From an uncultured Aquimarina sp. (GTDB taxonomy: Bacteria > Bacteroidota > Bacteroidia > Flavobacteriales > Flavobacteriaceae): 64,000 nucleotides of DNA. Position 1 is the first letter of the stretch. Each line of letters begins with the position of its first letter. The stretch covers positions 248,001 through 312,000 of the forward strand of contig CANLEM010000004.1 in the NCBI GenBank assembly GCA_947489685.1, written 5' to 3'. This document shows, piece after piece, positions 25,770 to 35,269 of this stretch. The position numbers and the translations under genes are program-made. A model generated the notes under the pieces. That model ran no database searches. It was not told the DNA's origin and saw only the letters and a list, made by a program, of their open reading frames with translations.

Positions 25770-28700
25770 ATGAATTTTAAAATTAAACTAATTTTTATTG
25801 TCCTGGTTTTATGCCAAATACCTTTGCTAGCGCAGGACACTTATTTGCTATCCGGTAGGATTGCAGATCAAAAAAACGTACCTATTCCGGGAGTGAATGT
25901 AATCATCGCTAATACCACCAATGGTACTTCAACTGATTTTGACGGGGGATTTCAAATTCAGGTAAAAAGCGATGATGTACTTCAAATTTCTTACGTTGGG
26001 TACATTGCTCAAACTGTCATTATTACCAACCAAAAAACACTAGATATAGTATTGCAAGAAGATTCTACAGTACTTGACGAAATAGTTGTTGTGGGTTATG
26101 GTACTCAGAAAAAATCAAGCCTTACAGGGGCAATATCTTTAGTAGTAAATGAAGATTTAGAACAGTTACCAGTATCTAGGGTTGATGATGCTCTTGTTGG
26201 GCAGGTATCCGGAGTTAACGTACAAGCCACCGAAGGAGAAGCAGGGTCCGCTCCTACCATTCGTATTCGTGGTACGGGATCTATCTCGGGTGACTCTAGT
26301 CCGGCAATCGTTGTAGATGGATTAATTGTTGATAATGACTTTTTAGGGTCTCTTGACATGAATGATGTTGAGTCATTTAGTGTCTTAAAAGATGCTGCAT
26401 CTGCTGCTATTTATGGTTCTCGAGGAGGTAATGGTGTTATCATAATTACCACCAAACAAGGAAAAGAAGGAAAAACGAAATTTTCGTATAGTACATATAC
26501 CGGTATAAAGGAAGCTAGACAGAGTGATGCATACTATTTTTCGGTTGCAGAAACTGCCGCAGCAGAACTTGCTGCAACAGGAACCTTGTCGGACCGTACA
26601 CGTTACAAACAATTAATTGGTGTTGATCGTGATTGGCAAGATGTAATTTTTGATGGCGGAACAATAACAAGTCATGCATTTAGTGCCAGAGGCGGAAGTA
26701 AAAAAACAAAATTTAGCACAGCTTTCAACTATATCCATGACGAAGGAGTTTTACTAACTGATGATTTTAAAAAATACACTTACAAGATTAAGGTAGACAC
26801 TAAAGCAAATGACAAGTTTTCATTTGGAGGTAGTCTTGCTCCATCTTATACTACTCGAAGAAGATTTGATGGTTCTGTTCATGATATTTTAAGACAAACA
26901 CCTTGGTTGCCAGTTTATCATGATGCAAATACTATTCAATTCGTAAACAGATTTAATCATCCCGATGTTCAAATAGGAGATTATGCAACTCAAAGGCACT
27001 TTGATGATTTTGATTTAACGACTGGTCAACCTGTTGCTTCTGGAGGAACTGATATTAGTAATACATCAAATACAAACCCAGCTGCAAAAGTATTAGAAAG
27101 AGATCGTAGAGAACGAAGATTTAAAATGTTTGGTAGTGTATATGGACAATATAATATTACCGATAACTTAAATTTTAGAACTGCTCTATCCGGAGATTAT
27201 CAGAACACAGAACGTTTTCGTTGGCAAGGTGTAAAATCCAATAGAAATGGGGCATCTGCAGCTTCACTTACTATTTCTTCTCAAAATAGAATTCATTTGG
27301 TTACAGATAATTATTTTTCTTATAACAAAGTAACTGATCGACATAATATAAATGCTGTTGTAGGGTTTTCTGCAGAAAAATTTGATACTTCAGATGAAAG
27401 TGCAACAGGAACAGGGTACGATTCTGATTTATTAAGAACATTGTCTGCCGCAACACAAATTGCTGATGCCAGTTCTTTTGAACTAGAAAATAGTTTCATG
27501 TCGTTCTTTGGTCGGTTGAACTATGCTTTTGACAGCAAATATCTTTTTTCTTTAAGTTATCGTAGAGATGGTAGTTCAATTTTTGGTCCTGATAACAAAT
27601 TTGGAGATTTTCCTGCTGCATCTATAGGTTGGGTAGTATCCAACGAAAACTTCTTAAGTGACAGTAATATTATCAACAATCTAAAATTCAGGTTTAGTTA
27701 CGGTTTTACAGGAAACAATAGATTAAATACAGGTACGGTTATCGTAGACAATTATCCTTCATTAGCATTACTAGGATCAACAACTGCAGTTGTCGGTGGT
27801 AGTGCTGTATCTTCATTAAACCCTTTAAACATTGCTAATCCAGAATTAAAATGGGAACGCTCTAGGGAAATTAATTTTGGTGTTGATTTTGGTTTCTTTA
27901 ATAACCGAATATCAGGATCTGTGGATTATTATACCAGAACCAGTGATCAATTATTATTAGACAATCCAATTTCTTCGACTACTGGATTTAATGAAGCTCT
28001 AGTTAACCTTGGGGAAGTGGAAAATAAAGGGATTGAATTAGAATTACGAACTAGAAATATTTCTACTGAAAAATTCCGCTGGTCAACCTCGATAATCGCT
28101 TCAAGAAATGAGAATGAATTAATAGATTTTGCAGATTCAAATGGACAAATTTTAAATGTCGATAGTAAACGTGCCGCAGAGTGGATTAATCTGGAGGGGC
28201 AACCCATCTCTTCTTTTTATGGTTGGGTAGTAGACAGAGACATACCATTAGAGTTTATTAATGACCCTTATCATCCTATCGGAGGAGAAGCGCAAGACGT
28301 TTATGTCAAGGATTTAAATGGAGACGGTTTGATCGATGATGATGACAAAACTATACTCGGAAATCCTTATCCTGATATCGTATGGAGTGTGACAAATGAG
28401 TTTCAAATTGGCAATGTAGATTTTAGCTTTCAATTTCAAGGTAGTCATGGTGCCGAAGTAAGAAATATGGGAGATCAATACCTTTTTAACCAATTTAATA
28501 GTTCGCAAGATTTTACTGCCGATACACCTGATCAAGAATTTATTCGTCAAAAAATATTTACCGATGACATAATACAAGATGCTTCATATGTAGCTCTACG
28601 TAATGTGAATATAGGGTATTCTATACCAAAAGATGTTTTAGATCGAATAGGTGTTTTCACAAAGGTAAGGTTTTATGGATCCGGACAAAACTTAATGTAT

Positions 28701-28838
28701 TTAACAGCTGATGGTTATACCGGTTTTAATCCCGAGTTTGTAGAAAACACAAGGCCTGCCGCATTAACCTTTGGTTATCAAAGAGCTGGTTCACCAATAT
28801 TTAGAACAATATCGGTTGGCGTAAACATGGAATTTTAA
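25770..28838 (+). CDS. susC: SusC-type TonB-dependent outer-membrane receptor
   Basis: A 1022-residue receptor. Signal peptide ends about residue 21 (LLAQDTYL). The carboxypeptidase-D regulatory-like domain (about 24-105) has GVNVIIANTTNGTSTDFDGGFQIQV. The plug begins VVVGYGTQKKSSLTGAISLV and includes the conserved SGVNVQATEGEAGSAPTIRIRGTGSI. A 22-strand barrel follows, ending with the aromatic-terminated strand VGVNMEF. With SusD 32 nt downstream it should import alginate oligosaccharides across the outer membrane using TonB energy. Substrate is inferred from the lyases around it. Confidence 0.95.
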   Translation: MNFKIKLIFIVLVLCQIPLLAQDTYLLSGRIADQKNVPIPGVNVIIANTTNGTSTDFDGGFQIQVKSDDVLQISYVGYIAQTVIITNQKTLDIVLQEDSTVLDEIVVVGYGTQKKSSLTGAISLVVNEDLEQLPVSRVDDALVGQVSGVNVQATEGEAGSAPTIRIRGTGSISGDSSPAIVVDGLIVDNDFLGSLDMNDVESFSVLKDAASAAIYGSRGGNGVIIITTKQGKEGKTKFSYSTYTGIKEARQSDAYYFSVAETAAAELAATGTLSDRTRYKQLIGVDRDWQDVIFDGGTITSHAFSARGGSKKTKFSTAFNYIHDEGVLLTDDFKKYTYKIKVDTKANDKFSFGGSLAPSYTTRRRFDGSVHDILRQTPWLPVYHDANTIQFVNRFNHPDVQIGDYATQRHFDDFDLTTGQPVASGGTDISNTSNTNPAAKVLERDRRERRFKMFGSVYGQYNITDNLNFRTALSGDYQNTERFRWQGVKSNRNGASAASLTISSQNRIHLVTDNYFSYNKVTDRHNINAVVGFSAEKFDTSDESATGTGYDSDLLRTLSAATQIADASSFELENSFMSFFGRLNYAFDSKYLFSLSYRRDGSSIFGPDNKFGDFPAASIGWVVSNENFLSDSNIINNLKFRFSYGFTGNNRLNTGTVIVDNYPSLALLGSTTAVVGGSAVSSLNPLNIANPELKWERSREINFGVDFGFFNNRISGSVDYYTRTSDQLLLDNPISSTTGFNEALVNLGEVENKGIELELRTRNISTEKFRWSTSIIASRNENELIDFADSNGQILNVDSKRAAEWINLEGQPISSFYGWVVDRDIPLEFINDPYHPIGGEAQDVYVKDLNGDGLIDDDDKTILGNPYPDIVWSVTNEFQIGNVDFSFQFQGSHGAEVRNMGDQYLFNQFNSSQDFTADTPDQEFIRQKIFTDDIIQDASYVALRNVNIGYSIPKDVLDRIGVFTKVRFYGSGQNLMYLTADGYTGFNPEFVENTRPAALTFGYQRAGSPIFRTISVGVNMEF

Positions 28839-28869
28839 TTGGACAAAAACAACATAAGATAAAAACATT

Positions 28870-30291
28870 ATGAAACAACTTAAATATATAATGGTGCTAT
28901 TATTAGCCTTAGGAGTAGCTTCTTGCGAAGATGACTTCTTAGAGCCAGCACCTACCGGGGCAGTAAGTTCTTCTACATTTTACTCAAATGAAGAAGAATT
29001 AGAATCTGGAGTAATTAATATGTATGATGGTATTCAAGGTATAAATGATACTCGAGCCGATTCAAATCACGCAATACAGGTAGAGTTTTATGTTACCGAA
29101 ATGCGTAGCGATAATACCAGAACCAAAAGTAGTGAAGGCGAAGCTGCTCAATTTGAAAATTTTAATATCGAAACTACAAATGGTATTGTAGCAGATTACT
29201 ACAGAAGTTTTTACAATGTTATTTTCAGATCTAACATTGTTCTTCAAAACCTAGACGTTGCCTCTGATCAAAATAGAGGTAAATTTGAAGGAGAAGCTAA
29301 GTTTATAAGAGCCTATTCTTATTTCAATTTGGTACGATTATTTGGTGACTTACCATTAGTAGACAGAGTTATAAAACCATCTGAGATTGATATTCAATTT
29401 ACTCGTGTTCCTACAGCTACTGTTTATGAACTAATTATAAGTGATCTTGAAACTGCTGTTGCTAATTTAGACAATACGTATAAAAACAGAGCTTCAAGAG
29501 CAGCTGCTCAAACACTTTTGGCAAAAGTATATCTTACATTAGGCACAAACTATAGTGAGGCTCAACAGCTTTTGGAAGCTGTAATGAACAGTGGTTTTTC
29601 ATTAGAATCTAATTTTAAAGATGTATTCTACAACGAATTAAATGATGAAATCATATTTTCGATAGGATTTATTCCCGATGTTAATGATGACAGTCAAAAT
29701 TTCTCTGCAGAATGGTTAAATGCTGTAGGGCGAACTAGTGGAGTTAATTACGTTACTACCGAAGCTAGAGAAGCACTGGACGCTCTGGGAGGAGATCGAA
29801 CTCAGTTTTCGTATAGACAAGATGCTATTCAACCATCTCAATTTCAGGTGGCAAAATACATCCCAAATGGAGATGATAACCTTGGTATTGCTCCTACTTC
29901 AAACGATCCTACCCTAGCCGGAAATGATTGGATTGTCTTGAGATATGCAGATGTATTACTTATGCATGTAGAAGCAATTATGGCAGGAGGGCAAGAAACC
30001 TCGGTTCAGGCGGCTTTAAATTCTTTTCAATTAATTCGTAACAGAGCAGGATTAACAGATATCGTTACCAATATTACCAAACAAGAATTACTAGATGAGA
30101 GACGTGTAGAACTTGCTTTCGAAAATCATCGTTTCTTTGATTTGGTAAGGTTTAATACTGCTCAAGATGTACTATCAGCTTTTTCCGACGCCAATGGGCT
30201 AGGCTTTAGTGCTACAGATCTTTTATTGCCTATTCCTCAAATCGAAAGAGGATTGAGTAATGGTTTATTAACACAAAACCCTGGTTACTAA
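28870..30291 (+). CDS. susD: SusD/RagB-family glycan-binding lipoprotein
   Basis: A 473-residue surface lipoprotein; signal LLLALGVASCEDD puts the lipidated Cys at about residue 19. The N-terminal SusD-like region (DFLEPAPTGAVSSSTFYSNEEELESG) and C-terminal RagB/SusD region with LLDERRVELAFENHRFFDLVRF are diagnostic. It forms the lid of the SusC channel and captures alginate oligomers. Translation starts 32 nt after the susC stop. Confidence 0.96.
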   Translation: MKQLKYIMVLLLALGVASCEDDFLEPAPTGAVSSSTFYSNEEELESGVINMYDGIQGINDTRADSNHAIQVEFYVTEMRSDNTRTKSSEGEAAQFENFNIETTNGIVADYYRSFYNVIFRSNIVLQNLDVASDQNRGKFEGEAKFIRAYSYFNLVRLFGDLPLVDRVIKPSEIDIQFTRVPTATVYELIISDLETAVANLDNTYKNRASRAAAQTLLAKVYLTLGTNYSEAQQLLEAVMNSGFSLESNFKDVFYNELNDEIIFSIGFIPDVNDDSQNFSAEWLNAVGRTSGVNYVTTEAREALDALGGDRTQFSYRQDAIQPSQFQVAKYIPNGDDNLGIAPTSNDPTLAGNDWIVLRYADVLLMHVEAIMAGGQETSVQAALNSFQLIRNRAGLTDIVTNITKQELLDERRVELAFENHRFFDLVRFNTAQDVLSAFSDANGLGFSATDLLLPIPQIERGLSNGLLTQNPGY

Positions 30292-30312
30292 AAGTATTTA
30301 AAAAAAGTCATT

Positions 30313-31314
30313 ATGATCAATTATATTAACAAAAAGAAATCAATCAATACAGGAGTATTGTTTGTTTCAATATTTATCTTAACGATACTCACTACAGCAT
30401 GTGATTACGAATTTGATTTACCTGAAGCCGGATCAATCGCCGATGAGACACCACCAGTAGCTAATTTTACTGCATCGCAAAGCGAAACGGATTTTCTAAA
30501 GTATACCTTTTCTAATCTTTCGACTAGCGCAACTACATTTGCGTGGGATTTCGGAGATGGTAATTCTTCCGCCGAATTAGATGGAGAAAACACATATTCG
30601 GCTGAAGGTACCTATACTGTTACTTTAACAGCCTCGGATGCCTTGGGCGTTACTAGTACTTTTGCTGAAGATATAACCATAGTAGAACCTCAAGCTCCAG
30701 ATGTTCCTGATCCTGTTTTGGTTAACACGGACTTTGATAAACTTCCTAAATCTTCGGGTTCTGATTGTTCTTGTTCTGCTTGGATTAATAAAAGTATTGG
30801 TGATCAAGGAGAATCTAGTTCTGGTAATGGAGGTTCTGATAACGTTGTTAAGCTTGACAATAATGAACCTGATCATTTATATCAAGAGTTTGAAGTTGTA
30901 CCAAACGCAGATTATACAATACAAATAGTTACATCTTTTAAAAGCCCAGAGGGTGGTTCATTTCCTAGCATGCTCGAGTTAAGAGTTTTAGGGGGTGTTG
31001 GTTATACGAGTGGTTACACTCCAACTTATTATACAGAAACTGTAGATTTTCCTCAGGATGATTTTGGTTATGCTTCTGTTTCGCAAGTCGAAGATCCTGC
31101 AAATAATCTTTTAATTGAGACGCAAAGTAATCCAAATGATGACGGTTACATTACCTATACATATACATTTAATGCCGGAGCTAATGACAGTGTTGCACTT
31201 TTTATAAGAGGTATAGGAGGTCCTGCTACTGGAGGTGGCGGTGGTGATTTTGGATATAACAGTGGAGATGAAGAAATACGAGTTGATTCTCTAACTATTT
31301 CAGCTATAAATTAA
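30313..31314 (+). CDS. PKD-domain surface lipoprotein, likely alginate binding
   Basis: A 333-residue lipoprotein (ILTILTTACDYEF; Cys about residue 30). Residues about 50-118 are a PKD domain (FAWDFGDGNSS ... YTVTLTASD). Residues 125-333 form a beta-rich module beginning VLVNTDFDKLPKSSGSDCSCSAW, rich in Gly and Asp, which looks like a carbohydrate-binding jelly roll. Its place after susD suggests a SusE/F-like surface glycan-binding protein. No catalytic motif is seen. Confidence 0.82.
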   Translation: MINYINKKKSINTGVLFVSIFILTILTTACDYEFDLPEAGSIADETPPVANFTASQSETDFLKYTFSNLSTSATTFAWDFGDGNSSAELDGENTYSAEGTYTVTLTASDALGVTSTFAEDITIVEPQAPDVPDPVLVNTDFDKLPKSSGSDCSCSAWINKSIGDQGESSSGNGGSDNVVKLDNNEPDHLYQEFEVVPNADYTIQIVTSFKSPEGGSFPSMLELRVLGGVGYTSGYTPTYYTETVDFPQDDFGYASVSQVEDPANNLLIETQSNPNDDGYITYTYTFNAGANDSVALFIRGIGGPATGGGGGDFGYNSGDEEIRVDSLTISAIN

Positions 31315-31322
31315 TCTGCGAA

Positions 31323-32216
31323 ATGAAAAACATTCAAAAAAATATAGTATCACTTTTAGTAATCGTATTTCTATCTGTTAGCGCTACTTGCCATGCTCAA
31401 AAAAGTAGCGTTTCAGATTTGAGTGTTAAAAAAGAAAGGAAAAAAAAGAAAAAGAAATATCGGTTACCCAAAATAGACTTAAGTCATTGGAAAGTCACTT
31501 TGCCAGTGGGTAAGCCTGATGAAGTAGCCCCACCCGAAATTTTGGATTACGCAAATAACGAAGTACTCAAAAAATACATGTACAACGATTCTGTACAGGG
31601 TGCTCTGGTTTTTTATGCTTTTCCTAATTCCAAAACGGCAAATACCAAATACTCCAGGTCAGAATTGAGAGAGCAAATGATTCCTGGTAATAACAAAATG
31701 AATTGGACATTTGCACAAGGAGGAACCATGAGAGGAAAACTAAAGGTTAGTGCTATTTCAAAAAACAAAAAAGGGAAATATCACAAAACCATCATCATGC
31801 AAATTCATGGTAGGTTATCCAACAAGCAACGTGACCTCATCGGGCAAAAAGATAATAATGCTCCGCCAATATTAAAAATATATTGGAAGGACGGAAAAAT
31901 TAGAGTAAAAACAAAAGTGCTTAAAAATCCCAACATCTCTCAGACAGAAATATTAAAAACTGATGCCTGGACAGATGACGAAGGGTATACTTTTAAGGAA
32001 GAAGTAGGCTTTAAAAAATTCACTTTAGAAGTAAAAGTTTCTAGTGGTAAAATGGTCGTATCCTTAAATGATAACGAATATGCCGTGTATAAGGATAACA
32101 ATATTAGACGATGGGGAATATTTGAAAACTATTTTAAAGCAGGTAATTATTTAACCACTACCGATAAAGGAGCATTTGCAAAAGTAAATTATTATCAACT
32201 TGAAGTAAATCATTAA
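31323..32216 (+). CDS. Alginate lyase, PL7, single domain
   Basis: A 297-residue secreted protein, with signal peptide to about residue 25 (SATCHAQKS; a Cys lies there but without a convincing lipobox) and then a very basic stretch (KKERKKKKKKYRLPK). The PL7 fold shows YSRSELREQM (catalytic Arg), IIMQIHGR (Gln, His) and NYFKAGNYLT (Tyr). It lacks the F5/8C domain of the other PL7 enzyme, so it may be periplasmic and act on imported oligomers. Start lies 8 nt after the preceding stop. Confidence 0.92.
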   Translation: MKNIQKNIVSLLVIVFLSVSATCHAQKSSVSDLSVKKERKKKKKKYRLPKIDLSHWKVTLPVGKPDEVAPPEILDYANNEVLKKYMYNDSVQGALVFYAFPNSKTANTKYSRSELREQMIPGNNKMNWTFAQGGTMRGKLKVSAISKNKKGKYHKTIIMQIHGRLSNKQRDLIGQKDNNAPPILKIYWKDGKIRVKTKVLKNPNISQTEILKTDAWTDDEGYTFKEEVGFKKFTLEVKVSSGKMVVSLNDNEYAVYKDNNIRRWGIFENYFKAGNYLTTTDKGAFAKVNYYQLEVNH

Positions 32217-32260
32217 TCAGCCTTAATAATAGATAAATAGACTTGAATTAGCCAAATATT

Positions 32261-32301
32261 ATAGAGTTTGTTAGACTCAAAAAAAGGATAACAAACTCTA
32301 T
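32261..32301. repeat. 13-bp inverted repeat between PL7 and gntR copy 2
   Basis: ATAGAGTTTGTTA (32261-32273) and TAACAAACTCTAT (32289-32301) are exact reverse complements with a 15-nt spacer. There is no U-run on the plus strand, so a simple terminator is unlikely in that direction. It may be an RNA hairpin that trims the upstream mRNA or a site for a regulator. Confidence 0.7.
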
Positions 32302-32350
32302 TAATAACACAGAGTAGAAATACTCAATTTATGTAATACCAATGTAGCTT

Positions 32351-33058
32351 ATGAAACTAGAGATACTAACTAAAAATGAAAATCGGGATATCCAGAAGCA
32401 AATTATTTCGAAAATCAGGGATCTAATAAATTACAAAAATCTTGAGCCTGGTGACAAACTGCCTTCCGAACGATCTTTATCCGAAAAATTCGAGGTTAGT
32501 AGAGGTAATATTCGTGAAGCTATTCAGAAGTTAGAGTTTTATGGTCTGTTAGAATCAATCCCTCAAAGCGGAACATTTGTTGCCGATATAGGAGTCACCG
32601 CTATGAATGGTATGATTGAAGATATTCTAAGATTAGACGACCCTGATTTTAAGTCTTTGGTAGAAACACGGATTTTATTAGAATTAAAAACTGCTCAATT
32701 AGCAGCGCTTAGAAGAACCGATGATGACTTAAAACTTATGAAAGAAGCTCTTGATGCTTACGCAAATAAGGTTCTTAAAGGAGAAGATGCGGTTCAGGAA
32801 GATTTGTTATTTCATTTGGCAATTGCCAAAGCCAGTGGTAATAGTACCATGAATACGTTCATGTTAATTATTACTCCCGGAATAATAACAAACTTTGAAA
32901 AATATCATGTTTGTGATAGCGATCAAACTTTTCAAGGAATTCAGGAACATAATGATATTTATGAAGCTATAAAAAATCAAAAACCCAAGCTAGCAAAAGA
33001 AAAAATGAAAGCCCATTTTAAAATATTATATCAATACTGTTATAACCAAACTATTTAA
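32351..33058 (+). CDS. GntR-family (FadR/FCD type) regulator, copy 2
   Basis: A 235-residue paralogue of the regulator at 19435: same arrangement of winged helix (QIISKIRDLINYKNLEPGDKLPSERSLSEKFEVSRGNIREAIQKLEFYGLL) and FCD domain (EEDLLFH-type QEDLLFHLAIAKASGNS). The recognition helices differ (VSRGNIREAIQ here, VSRNQLRQAIQ in copy 1), so the two may bind related but distinct sites. It precedes the MFS-SDR-kdgK-kdgA genes, suggesting control of the cytosolic half of the pathway. No TGGTnnACCA palindrome was found at its own start. Confidence 0.9.
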   Translation: MKLEILTKNENRDIQKQIISKIRDLINYKNLEPGDKLPSERSLSEKFEVSRGNIREAIQKLEFYGLLESIPQSGTFVADIGVTAMNGMIEDILRLDDPDFKSLVETRILLELKTAQLAALRRTDDDLKLMKEALDAYANKVLKGEDAVQEDLLFHLAIAKASGNSTMNTFMLIITPGIITNFEKYHVCDSDQTFQGIQEHNDIYEAIKNQKPKLAKEKMKAHFKILYQYCYNQTI

Positions 33059-33107
33059 AACTTAAATATAAACAATCAACATTTTCAACTAAACACAAAA
33101 AATCTCT

Positions 33108-34370
33108 ATGAAAATTAAAGGATTAAGATGGTGGATAATAGGCTTGGTATGCTTGGCAACGATTATTAATTATATTGATAGATCTGCTCTTGGTATCATG
33201 TGGCCCGAAATGCAAAAGGATTTGGGGTTAACAGAAGAAGACTATGCTTGGATTATAAATATATTCACTATCACCTATGCTGCCGGTAAATTTATCTCGG
33301 GATGGGTATATGACAAAGTAGGTACCAAAATAGGGTTTGTACTCTCTATATTTTTCTGGTCACTCGCTTCTTTATTACACTTTTTTGCCAAAGGGCTAGC
33401 TTCTCTTGGTTTATATAGAGGTATACTTGGTGTTTCTGAGGCCGGGAACTGGCCAGGAGCCGTAAAAAACAATGCCGAATGGTTTCCTATAAAAGAACGA
33501 GCCATCGCTCAAGGTATTTTTAATGCCGGTGCAGCTATAGGTTCTATAGTTGCCGCGCCTACAATTGCTAAACTATTTGAAGGATATGGATGGAGATGGA
33601 CTTTTATAATCATTGGGGTTATCGGTTTTTTATGGATCATTCCGTGGTTAATTTTTAATAAAAAACAACCCAAAGAACACCCTTGGATTACAGATAAAGA
33701 AAAGGATCTTATTTTATCAGGACGACCTCTATCCAATCAAAATGATCAGGAAAAAGGACTTCCGTTATTCGAAATATTACAACATAAAGAAGCATGGGGT
33801 ATCCTTGCATCACGATTCTTTATAGAACCTATTTGGTGGTTATTCGTATTCTGGATGCCCATTTACCTTAACAAACAATATGGTTTTAATGTAAAAGAAA
33901 TTGGCTTGTACGCATGGTTTCCTTATGTAGGAGCTGCTATTGGTAGTATTGCTGGTGGATGGTATGTTCAAAAATTAATGAAAAGATTGAGCCTTGACAA
34001 AGCAAGGAAAAGAGTTATTGCCATAGGAGGTGTTATTATTTTTGTTGCCATAATCTGCGCTATCTTATTTGCAAACACTCCCGAAAAATTCGTGTCATTT
34101 GTATTTATAGTACTATTCGGATTTCAATTTTCGATTAGCAATATACAGACACTATCTAGTGATATTTTAAAAAGCAAATCTGTAGGAGCTTTAGCTGGAT
34201 TAGCAGGAACTATAGGAGCAATCTCTGTAGCTATCATGAATTTTATTATACCCAAAATAACGACTGTGTCTTATACTCCGGCATTTATTATTCTGGCAGT
34301 ATTGGCACCACTATCGGTACTATCAATTTTTGTACTGATTAAAGAAATAAAACCTTTAAAAGAAAAATAA
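33108..34370 (+). CDS. MFS transporter, likely DEH/uronate importer
   Basis: A 420-residue inner-membrane protein with about 12 hydrophobic helices. The TM1 segment IINYIDRSALGIMWPEMQ and the motif FTITYAAGKFISGWVYDKVGTKIGF are typical of the anion:cation symporter group (ExuT/hexuronate type). In alginolytic loci this class carries the unsaturated monomer or DEH into the cytosol. It follows gntR copy 2 by 49 nt and precedes the SDR by 24 nt. Substrate inferred from context. Confidence 0.88.
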   Translation: MKIKGLRWWIIGLVCLATIINYIDRSALGIMWPEMQKDLGLTEEDYAWIINIFTITYAAGKFISGWVYDKVGTKIGFVLSIFFWSLASLLHFFAKGLASLGLYRGILGVSEAGNWPGAVKNNAEWFPIKERAIAQGIFNAGAAIGSIVAAPTIAKLFEGYGWRWTFIIIGVIGFLWIIPWLIFNKKQPKEHPWITDKEKDLILSGRPLSNQNDQEKGLPLFEILQHKEAWGILASRFFIEPIWWLFVFWMPIYLNKQYGFNVKEIGLYAWFPYVGAAIGSIAGGWYVQKLMKRLSLDKARKRVIAIGGVIIFVAIICAILFANTPEKFVSFVFIVLFGFQFSISNIQTLSSDILKSKSVGALAGLAGTIGAISVAIMNFIIPKITTVSYTPAFIILAVLAPLSVLSIFVLIKEIKPLKEK

Positions 34371-34394
34371 ACAACTTAAATAATATTTAAAAAA

Positions 34395-35156
34395 ATGAAT
34401 TTAAAAAGAAAAATAGCCGTAGTAACTGGAGCTACTGGTGGTATTGGTTTCGAAGTTGCAAAAAGACTAGGTAATGATGGATATACCGTAGTTTTAAATG
34501 GTATAGAAGATGAAAAAGGAGCCCAAAGAGTAGAAGAATTAGCCGCTGAAGGAATAACTGCCGAGTATCTTGGTTTTGATGTTACAAACGAAGATGCCGT
34601 AACTTCAAACATAAATGCAATTGGAGAAAAATATGGCAAAATTGATGTATTGGTAAATAATGCTGGCGGATTAGGCGGAAGATCCAGATTTGAAGGAATG
34701 ACAACAGAATTTTATAGATCAGTAATGGCTTTAAATCTTGACTCCACATTTTTTGCTTCTAGAGCCGCTATTCCATTCCTTAAAAAAGGAGAAAACACTT
34801 CAATTATTAATTACACGTCAAATGCGGGATGGACAGCAGGAGGACCCGGAGCAGGAATTTACGGAACATCAAAAGCAGCAGTAAATGCAATAACCAGAGC
34901 CTTGGCAAAAGATCTTGCAGAGTATGGTATAAGAGTAAATGCAGTATCTCCTGGTACAATCGATACACCTTTTCATGCACAAATTAAATCAACAAAACCT
35001 GAAGTCTTTGCTTCATGGAAAAATAATATATTATTAGGCAGATTAGGTCAACCAGAAGATGTAGCTTCTGTTGTTTCCTTCTTAGCAAGTGATAATGCAG
35101 CTTTTATTACAGCCGAAACTATTCAAATTGGAGGCGGACAAGCATTAGGAATATAA
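34395..35156 (+). CDS. dehR: SDR-family DEH reductase
   Basis: A 253-residue short-chain dehydrogenase. NAD(P) motif VTGATGGIGFEVAKRLG (residues 10-26), NNAGG at about 89, the Ser of the triad in YTSNAGW, and YGTSKAAVNAITRAL with catalytic Tyr and Lys at about 156-160. In this setting it should reduce 4-deoxy-5-hexulose uronate (DEH) to 2-keto-3-deoxygluconate. The sequence also resembles FabG-like reductases, so function rests on the neighbouring kdgK and kdgA. Confidence 0.87.
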   Translation: MNLKRKIAVVTGATGGIGFEVAKRLGNDGYTVVLNGIEDEKGAQRVEELAAEGITAEYLGFDVTNEDAVTSNINAIGEKYGKIDVLVNNAGGLGGRSRFEGMTTEFYRSVMALNLDSTFFASRAAIPFLKKGENTSIINYTSNAGWTAGGPGAGIYGTSKAAVNAITRALAKDLAEYGIRVNAVSPGTIDTPFHAQIKSTKPEVFASWKNNILLGRLGQPEDVASVVSFLASDNAAFITAETIQIGGGQALGI

Positions 35157-35269
35157 GTAAGAGGTATTTAGCCGGAAACAAATTTTCGTAAATTACAAAG
35201 ACGAATACCTATATAATTTGCAGACTACTTTTCTAATTAAATAGTATCTGTATAAATTAAAATAACGAA

